DNA of 64,000 nucleotides, from NCBI RefSeq assembly GCF_963576545.1, contig NC_083649.1, positions 5,631,406 to 5,695,405 of the forward strand. Reading direction: 5' to 3'. Positions 48,295 to 60,455 of the stretch are shown here, piece by piece. The position numbers and the translations under genes were made by a program. Below the pieces are notes generated by a model. That model was not told the origin of the DNA. It searched no databases and saw only the letters and a program-made list of their open reading frames with translations. Position 1 is the first letter of the stretch; the number at the start of each line of letters is the position of its first letter. Source of the stretch: Limanda limanda (taxonomy: Eukaryota > Chordata > Actinopteri > Pleuronectiformes > Pleuronectidae).

Positions 48295-49589
48295 AGGAAA
48301 GGGAGAAAGCAGAGGGTTCCACTCCCCTATCCTGACAAATTCTACTGTCCAACTCAATTACGGCAGAAACATGCCCCTTTCTATATAGGGTGCCAATCAA
48401 TAAGCCATTGGTTTGGCCCAAGTGATGTTATTGCTTTTCGCTGCAGTCCCTGGACTTGGATGAAGATGATAAATTCAGGGGGACTGGAGGGTGTAAGGGT
48501 AATTAAGTCGGTTAAAGTAAGCCCAAGTGAGGATTCCCATGCTAAACAGGCAGAGCAAACGACCTGAAATAACCCTCACACTAGTGGCTTTGTCCGGTAG
48601 GCCTCGGCGAGTGCTCTCAGGAAGTCGTCTCTGTGCATAACTTTTCCCCTCCGCCATGTTACGGTAATGACTTGGTACAAGAGCCAGCAGCACCTCGGGC
48701 GACGGGGAAAGTGAAGCAGTGATTCCAGCCACTTGCCTGGCTTCCAGACACAGGGGGGGAAGATTTATCCTGACAAAGAGTGAGTGACTGAGGGACGCGC
48801 CACACTAATCCCTCAATGCAAAGAAATGTCTTTCCCCACAGCAGAATATTCTCATGCAGTCTGCTGAGTTTCCACTAATCCGCACATATCATTCTGACTA
48901 AAATGTGCCTTTGAGAAAATGGAAAGTTTCGCTAATAAAAAAACAGAGCAGCCATCTCCACCGGGGTGTTTTTTTTTTTCCCTGCCTCTTTCGAGTGGGG
49001 TACACGATGATTCTCTTTTGCAGCTGTCATGCAAGTGATGCAAAAAAACAAGCATCAAGCCGATAAAGGAAACACACGCCTATTAAAAAGACCGACTTCA
49101 TACATCATCTGCAACCGCTGAGGAAACGATGAGGAATTCAAAAAACGTCTGGAAAAAAAAAGAAAAGGTACTTCACAGCGAGAGAAAGTCGATGAGTTTG
49201 ATGTCAGGCAGCAGATGTTTCGTCCGGCACAAACCTGCAGAAATGTGTGTCATCGTTTGCGCTGCTTGGAAATAATTGCTGTCAAAAATGCCACAACAAC
49301 TTAAAGAGGAAGAAGAGCTCTTAGGGACTGTGGACAAGTTGCGTGTTCAGCCCCGGCAAACAGCCAACACATCACTGTATGAGTCGTGTGAATTGCTTCA
49401 CCATCACAGAACTAGAGGCATTATATAGTCAATTATGAAACGGTTACGACGACAATGCGTTAATTACCACCGTCGCTGGTATTTTTAGCTAACTCTCCAA
49501 TTAAACAGCAGTAAAAAAAATGTTCTACACCTGCTTGTATCGCATTGTAAACCACACACACACACACATCCTTATTTGCAGTTTGCCTG

Positions 49590-49710
49590 GTGGCTGATGC
49601 TGAAGCGAGGACCACGGGGACAATAGTGTGCAGATGGTTTGTGTCCTCGGGGGCAGAAATGTGCTCAGCAAATTTCATGGCAATCTGCTGTTTAGATGTA
49701 GGGTTGTGTC
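49590..49710. mobile_element. Probable diverged teleost repeat fragment
   Basis: GTGCTCAGCAAATTTCATGG then CAATCTGCTGTTTAGATGTAG, preceded by GGTGGCTGATGCTGAAG, resembles a fish repeat with 'GGTGGC.CT ... AAATTTCATGGCAATCCATCCAATAGTTG'. Only the AAATTTCATGGCAATC core is well conserved, so this is a tentative call. Confidence 0.4.
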
Positions 49711-52700
49711 TCGTGTTCAAGGGCAAGAAGCGCACTTGTGATCTCAAGAAAGATAAACTTAATTATATTACATTTAAACAATGAAACAATAGACTGCTTA
49801 GATATACAAGATGCCAAGTCACATACTTTTACGTACCATTACTGGCAATAACTCCTCAATTGATTTGTTTTTGTCGCTCCCTTCATCTTTGTAAGACTTT
49901 TTCTTGTTTCTAAATACTTTAATACACGTTTCCATTATCATAGAAACAGTTTTTCTTTCTAATCAAAGTTGTAAACACTCTTATTTTGTTGATGTTCTCA
50001 GCTGCATGCGTCATCTACCTCATCCCTCACATGTGGCTCTTTCTGAGGTTTTATTTTGGTCGTTTTTCCTTTACTCTTGTCGAGGGTTAAGGACAGAAAG
50101 TGTTGCACCTTCTGATTTGTAAAAAAAATGAAATCTGATTGATTGAATGTCAGCCGACAACAGGTCAAGCCCCTGCCCGAATCAGGATTCAACCTTTTCT
50201 ACTATGAGGAGACATTGCTCATCCACTGCACGTGCACCAATATTGCACGTTTGTTTGAAAGAGGCAATAATAAGACTGAAATCATTGCAACAGCAGCTGA
50301 GATATTTTGATCTTTATTCTCTACGTGGACCAAGCTCCAAAAAACATGCTGCAATACGTCTGATGAGAAACTCCCTGCAAAGTAAACATGTTTCTACAGC
50401 TTTAGAAAAATGTACATCATCCAGAAATATTTTATCTGAATCAACAAAGGTTGCATTGATCTACCGATGACTCTGAAATGTGTGAAACAATTTCCTCCAT
50501 GTACTGGTTTTTAAATGTGAAGCTTGTTATGACAGATGCTCCTTTGACTGGTTGCATAATTGTTGTTTTTTTTATGCATAATAGTGGAAAATTATGGTGG
50601 CATGCCAACAGTAAATTCTCTGTAAATACGTTTACTTCCTCAGGTTGGAAATGCATCTGTGTGGGGGGGAATCAACAGCGGTATGTTCCCCCCCAGGGAG
50701 GGAAACCGGTCAGAACAGCCTCCACTGCCTGGGAACTTCTCACTAAAGTGGCCTTAGCTTCTATCAAGGTCATGTTTATGGAGCTTTAAATAGAAACTCC
50801 ATGCATTTTCCCTCGCAATTATTTTAGGGAGCTATTCCCAATATGCTGCTGATGGCTTCAAATGAAATATTAATTCAGCGAGAAAGAATGCAGGCTGTTA
50901 TGCCCTGAGAGTTTCATTTTATGTCGACACTCGGCAGTTCCTTTCCTGCATCGCTAGATCTGTGCTCGAGAAAAGTCCGAGCTAGAGGAAGGTTTAACGT
51001 GACGATAAGGAGGAAGCTCTTTTTGCATATAACAAATAAGACACGTCACGGTGTATCCAGAAATACTACGACCACTACTACTGCAGCTGCTGGTACTAGA
51101 ATATTTAAAGTATTCTGACACCCAGTAGGAGTTCCAGTTAGTCAAAGCCTTAATAACTGGGGTTTTGATTTGTTAACCGAACGACATTGAAAGGGATATA
51201 ATAACATCTATTTGGTTTTGAACTGCTTGTCAAGTCCTATTCTTAGTCCTTTATGTAGATGTTAAATACTCTGTACCACCAGCAGGTAGAACTCCTGTTG
51301 TTTCTTCTATTCTACATAATAAATTAACAGACCACTTTAACTCTCGTCACTGAGTTGATGTCTTGAGTATAAGTTAACTAAACTGGATTTATTTAGCTCT
51401 TTTCTAGGCTTCTTCACCTCTGAAAGCAGTCACACATTCTATATGTAGCCCTTTCTCTATCACGCATCATTCACACACTGGCAGCGCAGCCACATGTGGC
51501 ATTATGGGGTTCAGTGTCTTCAAAATGCAGGCTGGAGGAGCTGGAGTTTGAAACCTACAGTGATTAATCTTTACCAACCTGGAGAAGACTCATGGTTGAT
51601 ATGAAATTAATAAATTTGCATCTCATTAACATTAAAACCTCACACAAAATATGAGTAGAGATATCTGCTTGCAGTTCTCAGTGTGTTTGTGTTAAGTCTC
51701 GCTGCAGCTCGGGGGTTTCACGCCAGCAGGCAGGTGTCTCCTCGGAGGCTACAGGTGGTAAATGAAAAAGCAAATCCAGTTCACGGACAGCTTGAACATC
51801 AACATCTGTCAGTCTGCCACTGCAACACCAGTTAGCGTCATCTCACAGCATCCCTTCCATCCAGCTGACTCTTTAACACGTACACTGGCACATGAAACGC
51901 ATCATCAGCCCACATTCCTCTCAGGTGAAACGTCAATTATTTCCTCCAACGCCACAGAGAAAGTTTCCCAGCCAGACTCAATTGGCTGCAAACCCCCGTG
52001 TGATTGCGAGCAGCAGAACAACGAGGCTGAAAGTCGGCCTCATTTCATCGCAGATAAAGTCTTACACCACCCTCCCCAAAAAAAAAAAAACGAGTAACCC
52101 AGAGCTGCCGGCTGACACATGGCTTTGGGTTCTATGCAAATGCGTTCTGTCACCGAGCGCGACAAAACCTGACAAAACCCGAGCTGCAGCTCCTGCAGAA
52201 CTACAGGAGCAAACTCTGCCACTTTCTTTTCTATAAGTGGCGAAATAAATTATTTGCAGGTTGTGTACAACCGTTTGAAATAGGTTTTTGAACCACTTCC
52301 AAGATCCAATAAAATTGTATTTGTGACGGAAGTGCAATAGATGCTGCGTGCAACTGAGACCATCAACAAAATGATAGTAATTACAACGTTGATTAGAAGA
52401 AACACATAATGGGAAAGTGAGTCAATATATAAAATATTCATGGATAAGAAAAATTATAATAGAGATGAAGGGAGCGGCAAGGACAAATTAATTGAGTTAC
52501 TGTCAGTAATGGTATGTGAGTATGTTTTCTATCAAGCAACGCAAACTAGCAGAGTTGAAAATGCGACAAAACCTTCTTTCATTCCTTCATTCACTCTTCT
52601 GATAGTTTCTGCATTTGCAAATTAACCAGAGAGAAAACTAACCAAGGCTAATCTGACCTGGCTCAGTTAGTGTCAGAACCCAAACACCAGTGTTTTCCCT

Positions 52701-55700
52701 AATAACAGACACATGCAGTTAACGGCCCGGCTAACATAACCGAACCGGACTCAAACCCAAACTTCTGTTCTAACTATAACGTGATATTCTCCACATGATG
52801 AAACTATTCAAGACACAGTTTATCCATAGAAGTCTGTATGTGGCCTGCAGCACCTCAAACAGCAGCATGATGCTTCACACAAAGTATTATCCAGTCAGTC
52901 AGATAGTTTCTACATTTCAGTTTCACTCCTCTAGCTTTGGATTTATCCATCTATGAGATTTCTGCTGTCACCTCAGCATTTAACAAAGTCAACTGCGATG
53001 TGTCAGTGTCCCAGTTATCTCTCTCTCTGCCGGTTTCATCCCAACCATTTTCCACCAAAGACAAAGTTCCTCTGAAAGCTGCTGACAGGTCTGTGGATCA
53101 CTCAAAGCAGCGACAGCCTTGTTTCTCTCTGGATGAATTCCTTGTACAGAACCGTGATCACCGCACATTAAATTCCACTCGCATTCTTCTCTGTCGGGTT
53201 CTGAGCAGAAATCTCAAATCATACCCAAAATAATCCGTCTGGATTCCACGAGCGGGAGAGTGAGAAAATATTTAATTCATAATTTAGGTGAAGTGATCCT
53301 CTCAGGGGTTTCAACAATGAAATTAAAGTAAAAGTTTTAAAACTGCCTCGCCTCAATTACCTTGAGCTGAGCAATGTGATTAAAATGACTCATGAGACGT
53401 GTCTGGAAGAGGAGGAGAGGGAAGTTTTCTATTTCACTCCAGTTAACAGACTTTATCACATAGATTAGAAATAACTAAACAAACCCTGAAAGCACATTTT
53501 TACTATTTGTGTGACGCATGCCAAATAAGCTGAGACGTGGTGGATGGACACTTCTCATCACCACCGGGGCCCAGGTAGTGAAGCTGACATGTTAAGCTAC
53601 AGCAGACAGAGTTTAACTCATAATAAAAGCAAAACGCACTTCTGAATGTAAAGGTAGCAGTTTTAAATATGCACCTCAAGTACTTCTACAACGCCGACTA
53701 CTAATGATAATAGCAGCAATAATTACTGAACCTGAACCTGTCTGGTGAGGATGAAAACATCCAGGACTCAACGATAACGACCTGTATCTCTTTCCATATA
53801 AACATCTCAAGCATTTACATTTGGCTGTGACTTGATACCGACTGAGCCGCCACTCAACTCCGAAACCTTCTATGAATATTTATGAAACTATGGGATTACC
53901 CACCGGAGAGTTCCCGCCTGCAGAATATTAAAAGGTACCTGCACCTGCTCGGGGCCTTTTCGGCCACCGGCACTTTCACTGCTCGTTATCAAGAACCTAA
54001 CCCGTGACTGACAGATGTGAATTAACCGAGTAAAGAGAAGTTACATGCGCTCCTTTTGTTGGTGAATAATTCGGCAAACTGTCTATGTTCTGGAGGCAAC
54101 GAGCTCGTTTTGCAAACTCTAATACACTCATTGTCATCAAATGGCCTCAAAACTCGACATTTAAATGTAAATTACTGAGCTGTATCTGCTTATGTGCTCA
54201 TTTAATGTCTTGGTAGAGTATTACAGGTTAGACGACAGCCTTGTGGAGCTGTACACATTTTGCAATCAGGGGGAGAAAGAGGCTGTGGTGGTGACTGTAA
54301 ACCCACCGGTGACCTCGGCCGAGCTGCAGAGGTCCTGCATGGGGACGTTGGGGGGGGGAGAAACGGTTTTATTCACTCTTCCTCTCGTTTCACTCACTTC
54401 ACCTCTTGCCCTTGTGTTCCTGCCGCCAGTTTGATCGTCTGTCCCGGGCGGATACGTTTCACCCGTGTCTTATTGTCCTCCTCTCCTCCGTGCAGCTAGT
54501 TGCTGCCTTTCCCCCCCGCTGCCACTTCCTGGTGTTTAAGTTTTTCCCTGATTTAAAGATTCAATCTATTCCTGGCCAAGCGCTCGTTGGTTATTAAATG
54601 TTGGACGACGCGTTAGCTGGATTGAAATAGACGTTTTTAAAGCGTTACTCGTTTCTTTTTATCGGAAAAAAAGATGTATCACTTTTTTTTCTCATTTGTG
54701 TAATGTGATTTTTATCTTATTACTGACAATGAGCGTTATCTTTTTCCCGGCTCAGGTTATGAGTCGGCGTTGTGTGAGAAATCAAACGGCACTGGACGGT
54801 ACAGACCTCAGTAAAAAAAACCACAGTGAAGGAATGTAATTTGTTTTTCCTTCCATTTCTTTCTTTCCCTGATTTCACGGGCTACACTTGCAAAGAAATG
54901 CATAATTACAAGTAAGGGTAATTTTCCCAGTCACGGTCTGAGGCCCACTAATATCCTTCAAACTCCATAAATGTCTGAATTATAACTGAGCCAAATGTAC
55001 CATAAAATACTCATTTCAAAGTAAACTCCAAAGTGAGCATGCACCACAAATGAGTTATTGGTGATAGTGTGTGTCTGTGTCTGTGTGTGTTGGGGGGGGA
55101 ACATACTGTCAAAATGTCATACAATATGGCCCATACTGATATTTTATGGCCCAAACACTGGATAATGTGAAGTAGGACAATCATGCTGGAGCTCAACATC
55201 AGTTATGGCGCCGACCTTTTCCAATAATTGCAGCAAAGAAGTGCGAGTCATTTCATTAGGCCTGCGATATCAAACGCTTTGGATATTTTACACTCGGCTC
55301 TGTGATTTGTGAATGATTGCTCTGTTTCTACAAATGGAAAAGGTCAGCGGCGGGGGCCGGCCTCCTTTTGGAAATAAAGTGCTTGGCCAAGCAAACGAAA
55401 CAAGACAGCAATCAGAATGCTAATGGCGGAGTGAAGCACTGCGGCAGGCACTGAGACAGTCTGAGTGTCTGGCTGCAGCGAGCGGCGGGGTCGGCCCGGC
55501 CACGAACCGGGGGCAGCTGAAGAGTGAGATGACGGGAGCAGACATGACGGGCGCCGCCATAACCTTGGCTTCGCACTGTAGTGGGCCAATCCATAAAAAA
55601 CCCTTCCTGCCCAAGAAGCGCTGGAGAAAACAGAGGGGGCTCGAAGACCGTCAGCGATGTCTGTGCAATTTAGGTGAAATATAGTACACTCAATATGTTC

Positions 55701-58700
55701 GTGCTGGTGGAGAGCCAGACGTCTGTTCTTTTAATAGCGCCTGTGCAGCCCGGCACTGTAAAACAAGGTTATAGAATTACAGACCTTACGGATCCTATAG
55801 GAAGAGAAGTAACTTCATTTAACAAATCTTAGTAAAGGTTTTACTTTAGGATAGTTTGTGGTTTGACCAACCCATCGGACACAAACTCAGTTTAAGGTTA
55901 AAATCATAAGTGAGTGATCACCAGAAAGGAAAGATTTGCTTAAAAAGATAATTGCTGTGTTTATTGTTATCAAGGTAAAACTGTTAATTTATTATAAAAA
56001 TAACTTCCAATCATATTTCCCAGCCATACAACATGTCACATAGCATCAGCACTGACTATTTATCGTTAATGTGTGTTTCTGGAGCAGAGTGACGAGCCGC
56101 AAATTTCTGTCTGAACCCGTCTGAGCGTAAACCTTCCAAGTCTGATCCGAGCCCGGAAGGTTTTTCTGTTTTTTGTGTCGGAACCTGGATCCATTACAAT
56201 GTCCGACTGAGTTCAGACATTCAGTGTAAAAGAAATACAGAGCCCAGCCAACATTAGAAGTCTGACTCAGGATTTGGCCTGAACCCAGCCCATTGGGTCC
56301 TAATGTCCCTCAGCGGAGAAGTCCAGGGATTAATGAAGCTTTGCAGAACCCCAGTTTGACCAGTAAGACAAATATCAAGATGGAAAATAGCAGCATCGAT
56401 ATCAGTGGGAGAAAAAAACAGGGGAGACATGTTGGGAGATGTTGTAATTTCAGTTGGATTATGGAGGAGAAATCAGTGACTGTGCCAGTGTTGAGGGGTT
56501 TGTCATTAAATCTCATCTGTTCGTTCAGTGTGTCGGGAACAATGAAATGTTTGTGTGGATTACGACCTTGACCACAAACACACACACACACAGCATTTCA
56601 ATTATATGGGCAGACCATTTAAAAGTTTACACCGCAGTCAAATGTTTCTTATTTACTTTATAGGATATCAAAATATATAAATGGTCATGTTTTAGTTTTT
56701 TTTTGTAGGGGTTGAAATGTGCGTTTCCTGCATAAAACATCAAAATATGAGTGTGAAGCCAAACCGCTCGGCACCGAGGCATCTGCTCAGCGTAGCCTCG
56801 GGGAAGTCATTTGAAAGTTGCAAACACCAGTATATTTGTTGGCGTTCGGGGAAAACTTAACACTGGTGTGAAAATCGAGCCACTGGGACGAGCTTACAAG
56901 AGGCAACATACTGTACATGCACCGAGCGAGAGAATCTATGCAGATGTAAATAGTTCTGCTGCTGCTGCTCCGGGCCTCCGGGTACGTGACCCGCTGGAAT
57001 CCAGATGTCACGCTCATGGACGTGCAACTGATAAAAAGTCAAACAAGACAAAAAAATCAGCTCCAACAGGATTTAAGCACTTTATCTGTTTGTCAGGAAG
57101 GAAACGATTATGTCTATTATTCTATAAATGATGGAATCCCTGCTTATCACAGCAGAGTTTGGCCCATTCAAGAGGTCAGATAATGTCAAATATATTTGTT
57201 TAGAAATCTTTGCAAGAGCCAGATTGATTTATGTCTTCGCTTATAAAAGCCTTTCACATATTTATATTTAACATATTTTATAAATTCAAGCTCTATACAT
57301 ATGTATTTCGGTTTTCTTGTCTATTGTTATTTCTAATAAAGAATCAAGGTCAAGAATTTGATAACAACGTCTTAGGAATCGTTGCCCATTTTTTAAATAT
57401 ATATATTTGCTGATATGTCGACATTGGATATTTTTTACTCCCTAATATCACCATTGGGCCTCACAAAAATCCATTAGTCGGGTTTGAAAAAAGACAACCT
57501 ACAATAGACTCATCAACTCACAGCACCTGTAATTAAGCCTTTTGAATTCTACTCCTGCAGAGGACGTCTCATTGAGCTCGACCTTTGCCCTCCGTGCCGA
57601 GGAGCTTTGCTGACTTTTGCTCTAAGTAGCCTTTCGGAACATTACTTCTAAAAAAAACAGCATCTGCACTGGATTTCTAAAAGGCCATTGTCACTGAGAT
57701 TGCAGGTGATCAGGTGTCAGAGTCAGATTTCTTAAGTTAAATGGCGTCTTCCAAATCACTTTGCTCTGTAATCTTCAAGCCGCCGCCGCTTTTGTTTACA
57801 AGCACAGAGAACTTCATTCTAAAGCCGAGCAGTGTTTGGCTCACGGGGAGGAGAAACTAGGAAATTGTAATTGTGTGTAACATTGGGTTATTCATCAAAT
57901 GTGCCAAGCAGATTAATTGCTTTTTGGCTGATCATTTGTTTCTGCCATATTTGAAGAGTCACGGTATTTGATGATGCAGGAAGGTACGGCAGATGGTCAA
58001 ACATTTCCTCTTCTGTTGACGGATTCCCTCATCCCAGCAATTAACTGGTACAATCGTATTATTATCACTATCAATGGAAGCGATGCCAAAAAAACCAGAA
58101 AGACTCGGATAAAACTGAAGCAGTGTTACAGTGTATTTAAATTCTTATTTGGAGCGTGAATCGGATCATTTCGTACAAGTAAAGCCGTCATGTCGGTCGA
58201 TCAGGAATGTTGGAGCGTGACATCCCGAACCGAGCCTGACGCCTGTTGAACGAGTACAGTAGAGCGATCTTTTTTTTTTTTTGCCTCTTTCCCCTGAATG
58301 GCGATACTGTAAACCAGTGGTTCGGAAAATCCGCTGACCCTTGACTTCCCAGCCTCTGCCAACAGAGCCCTGGAGCCAGACGTCCCCGGTGCTCAGGCCT
58401 GTAACAAAGAGCCGGGATGACGGCTGCAACTGGAGCATGCTACCAAACAATGCACGAACACCGACCCCAAGACCTTTGCTCTACTGCTCCTCCTTCTTTC
58501 TCCCAGATTGTTCTCCTCACCACTTCTTCACCCCCTGTGTCACAGTGGCTCCCAGAGGATGAATGAGACGCATTATTTCCCCTTAAAATGCTAATTATCA
58601 ACTTTCCCGCAACGTTGAGTCATGCGTTTGTATCGTAACAAGTGTTCTTTACACTTTGCCCTCATATTCATGTCTGTATCAAGAACGGCTAATGGAAGAT

Positions 58701-60238
58701 TTCCAATTTTCCCACAGCACACCACTGCAAATATTGGCCCCGATCTTGACACTGGCAGCAAAGATTTTTAACAGTGAACAGTACAAAGAGAAAAAGCTTT
58801 AAAAGTTCATTAAATACTCCTGCTTTACAAGAACATTTAAAAAGGTTGTACTTTGCTTTTACAATCACATTTCCTCACTTTTCTTAAAAGTGAAAATGTA
58901 TTACCTGTGCGTCTGATACGATTTAAACTTTATACATTTATGTTCGTAAACAGGAGAGATCTTAGTGAAACTACTTTAGGATTTCAATCCAAATAAGAAT
59001 TATCATTAACTTTGTTATGGCTATATATCTAACGTATCGGTAAGCTTTTTCTGATGAGAGAATGCATACATCATATATTATAGGATATGCAGCCATGTTC
59101 AAATAATGCCGTCGAAATCCGACATTAAAGCCAGTTTCATGAACACAATGAATTCGTCATGTAAGGATAAAAACACTGTGGCATTTGGCTGAGTGGAAAC
59201 CTCCATATTTCTTTTCCATTCCGGACATTAAGGTATCATTAAGTATAATTACAATAAGGAATATATCAGTGCCTTGAGAAAGGAAATGAATGTTGCCGTC
59301 TACTGGGTTTGAAACTAGTAATTAATCATGTCATTAGCATTTCATTTGGCAAACTGGAGCACTATGATGCTTAATATACGACAGAACCTTTTAGAATAAA
59401 AGCATATAGGACGTCTGCAAAAGTCCATGATAAGTATGTGGTGCAATACAACGTAGGTATATATATATTTATACACAGGAATATACAGTTAATTCTAGGC
59501 GTTATGTTCTTTATGGGGAATATTCTACCATCACAGTTTGAATCCCTTTAAAATACCAATGAGCTATTCAGAGTTTATCCTTTTTATAATCAATCACCAA
59601 CAGAAATTGTGTATCTGGCTATTATCTGATCCTGAATGTGCACTAATGCCTAATCACATTCTCCTAATTACAGCTCATTGTTCCCAAATCATTCTCTCAA
59701 AATTATAAATCGGCTTCAGCACTTTTGGGAGCAGACAATAAAACGGCCAAAAAAAACACCCATTACCGCCCATTTACTTCATATTGAGTGGGATATTACA
59801 AGGTGATTCATGGCTTTCAATCACACACACACACACGCATAATCCTGTTTCCTGTGAAAACACCTTAATTGTGTTTGCATGTGCGCCGACATCTTTGCCA
59901 AAGATTGTGAGATTACACAGTTACACATGACAGGATTAACACAGGTATCATGGTTCGGGTAAAATAACCGAGTCACTGGAGGGTTTGCTTCACATGCTGA
60001 CCTTGCCCCCCCCCCCCCACTTTAATTGATTTCTGAAATGCTTTATGGTTACTACAAGGTGAAGGTTGTGAGTTATCTCCTATACAACATTGATGAACTA
60101 CTTGTTCCTGTAGTTGAAAGCTCCAGTGTTGTCAATAATTCAAGTTAATTCAAAATAAATCCAAAGGAGACTTAATATACTTTTCAGTTTACCCCTTTTC
60201 TTTGGTTTATTACAGTTTTTTAGTGTTTGTAAAAGTTA
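49711..60238. other. Unique non-coding DNA, no gene recognised
   Basis: About 10.5 kb without a recognised exon or large repeat. Minor features are A runs at 52077-52090, a G run near 54349, a T run at 58270-58282, and a C run at 60006-60019. An acceptor-like site with branch point lies at 54721-54755. 59290-59740 is AT-rich, non-repetitive sequence with many ATTA/TAATTA motifs and could be regulatory. Frames of up to 114 codons overlap on both strands. Confidence 0.5.
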
Positions 60239-60455
60239 AAAGATCAGAAATCAGGTGGACATCTCCGCCTCGTGGTGGAAGTGTGACCAACCGGCCAATC
60301 AGAGCAGACTGGGCTCTGCCGGGAGGCGGGGCTTAAAGAGACAGGTGTTTTTCGACAGAGGCTGAAAAGAGGAGCTGCAGCAACGGAGAGTTTGAGGAAA
60401 GTTATGTATATTTTTAACATTAGAGCATGAAAACCTTTTAAAGTCATATCACATT
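60239..60455 (+). mobile_element. Fragment of a GC-rich teleost interspersed repeat
   Basis: The order CCGGCCAATCAGAGCAGACT, GGGAGGCGGGGCTTAAAGAG, ACAGGTG, GACAGAGGCTGAAAAGAGG, AGCTGCAGCAA and then ATTTTTAACATTAGAGCATG with AAACC matches the order of a high-copy fish repeat I know from memory, whose missing end reads 'GAGCATAATAGG.CC.CTTTAA'. The compact GC-rich block stands out from the AT-rich flanks. A CCAAT box in the first part is part of the repeat and is not evidence for a promoter. Confidence 0.65.

Larger units (their letters stand above)
45426..49589. other. Unique non-coding DNA with two small duplications
   Basis: A good acceptor-like tract precedes TCCTGCAG at 46196-46203, and a donor-like ATGGTAAGC lies at 46752, but the intervening frames match nothing known. 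A 133-codon ATG frame at 46557-46958 is within random expectation. Small tandem duplications are listed separately. Confidence 0.45.

Noticed and set aside
59265..59285. Tc1-type terminal repeat, CAGTGCCTTGAGAAAG
   Set aside because: The match stops after about 16 bases, is not preceded by TA in the right place, and no partner end or transposase lies nearby.
60280..60330. CCAAT box and GC box as a promoter
   Set aside because: They lie inside a recognised GC-rich interspersed repeat, so they are part of the repeat consensus rather than a local promoter.
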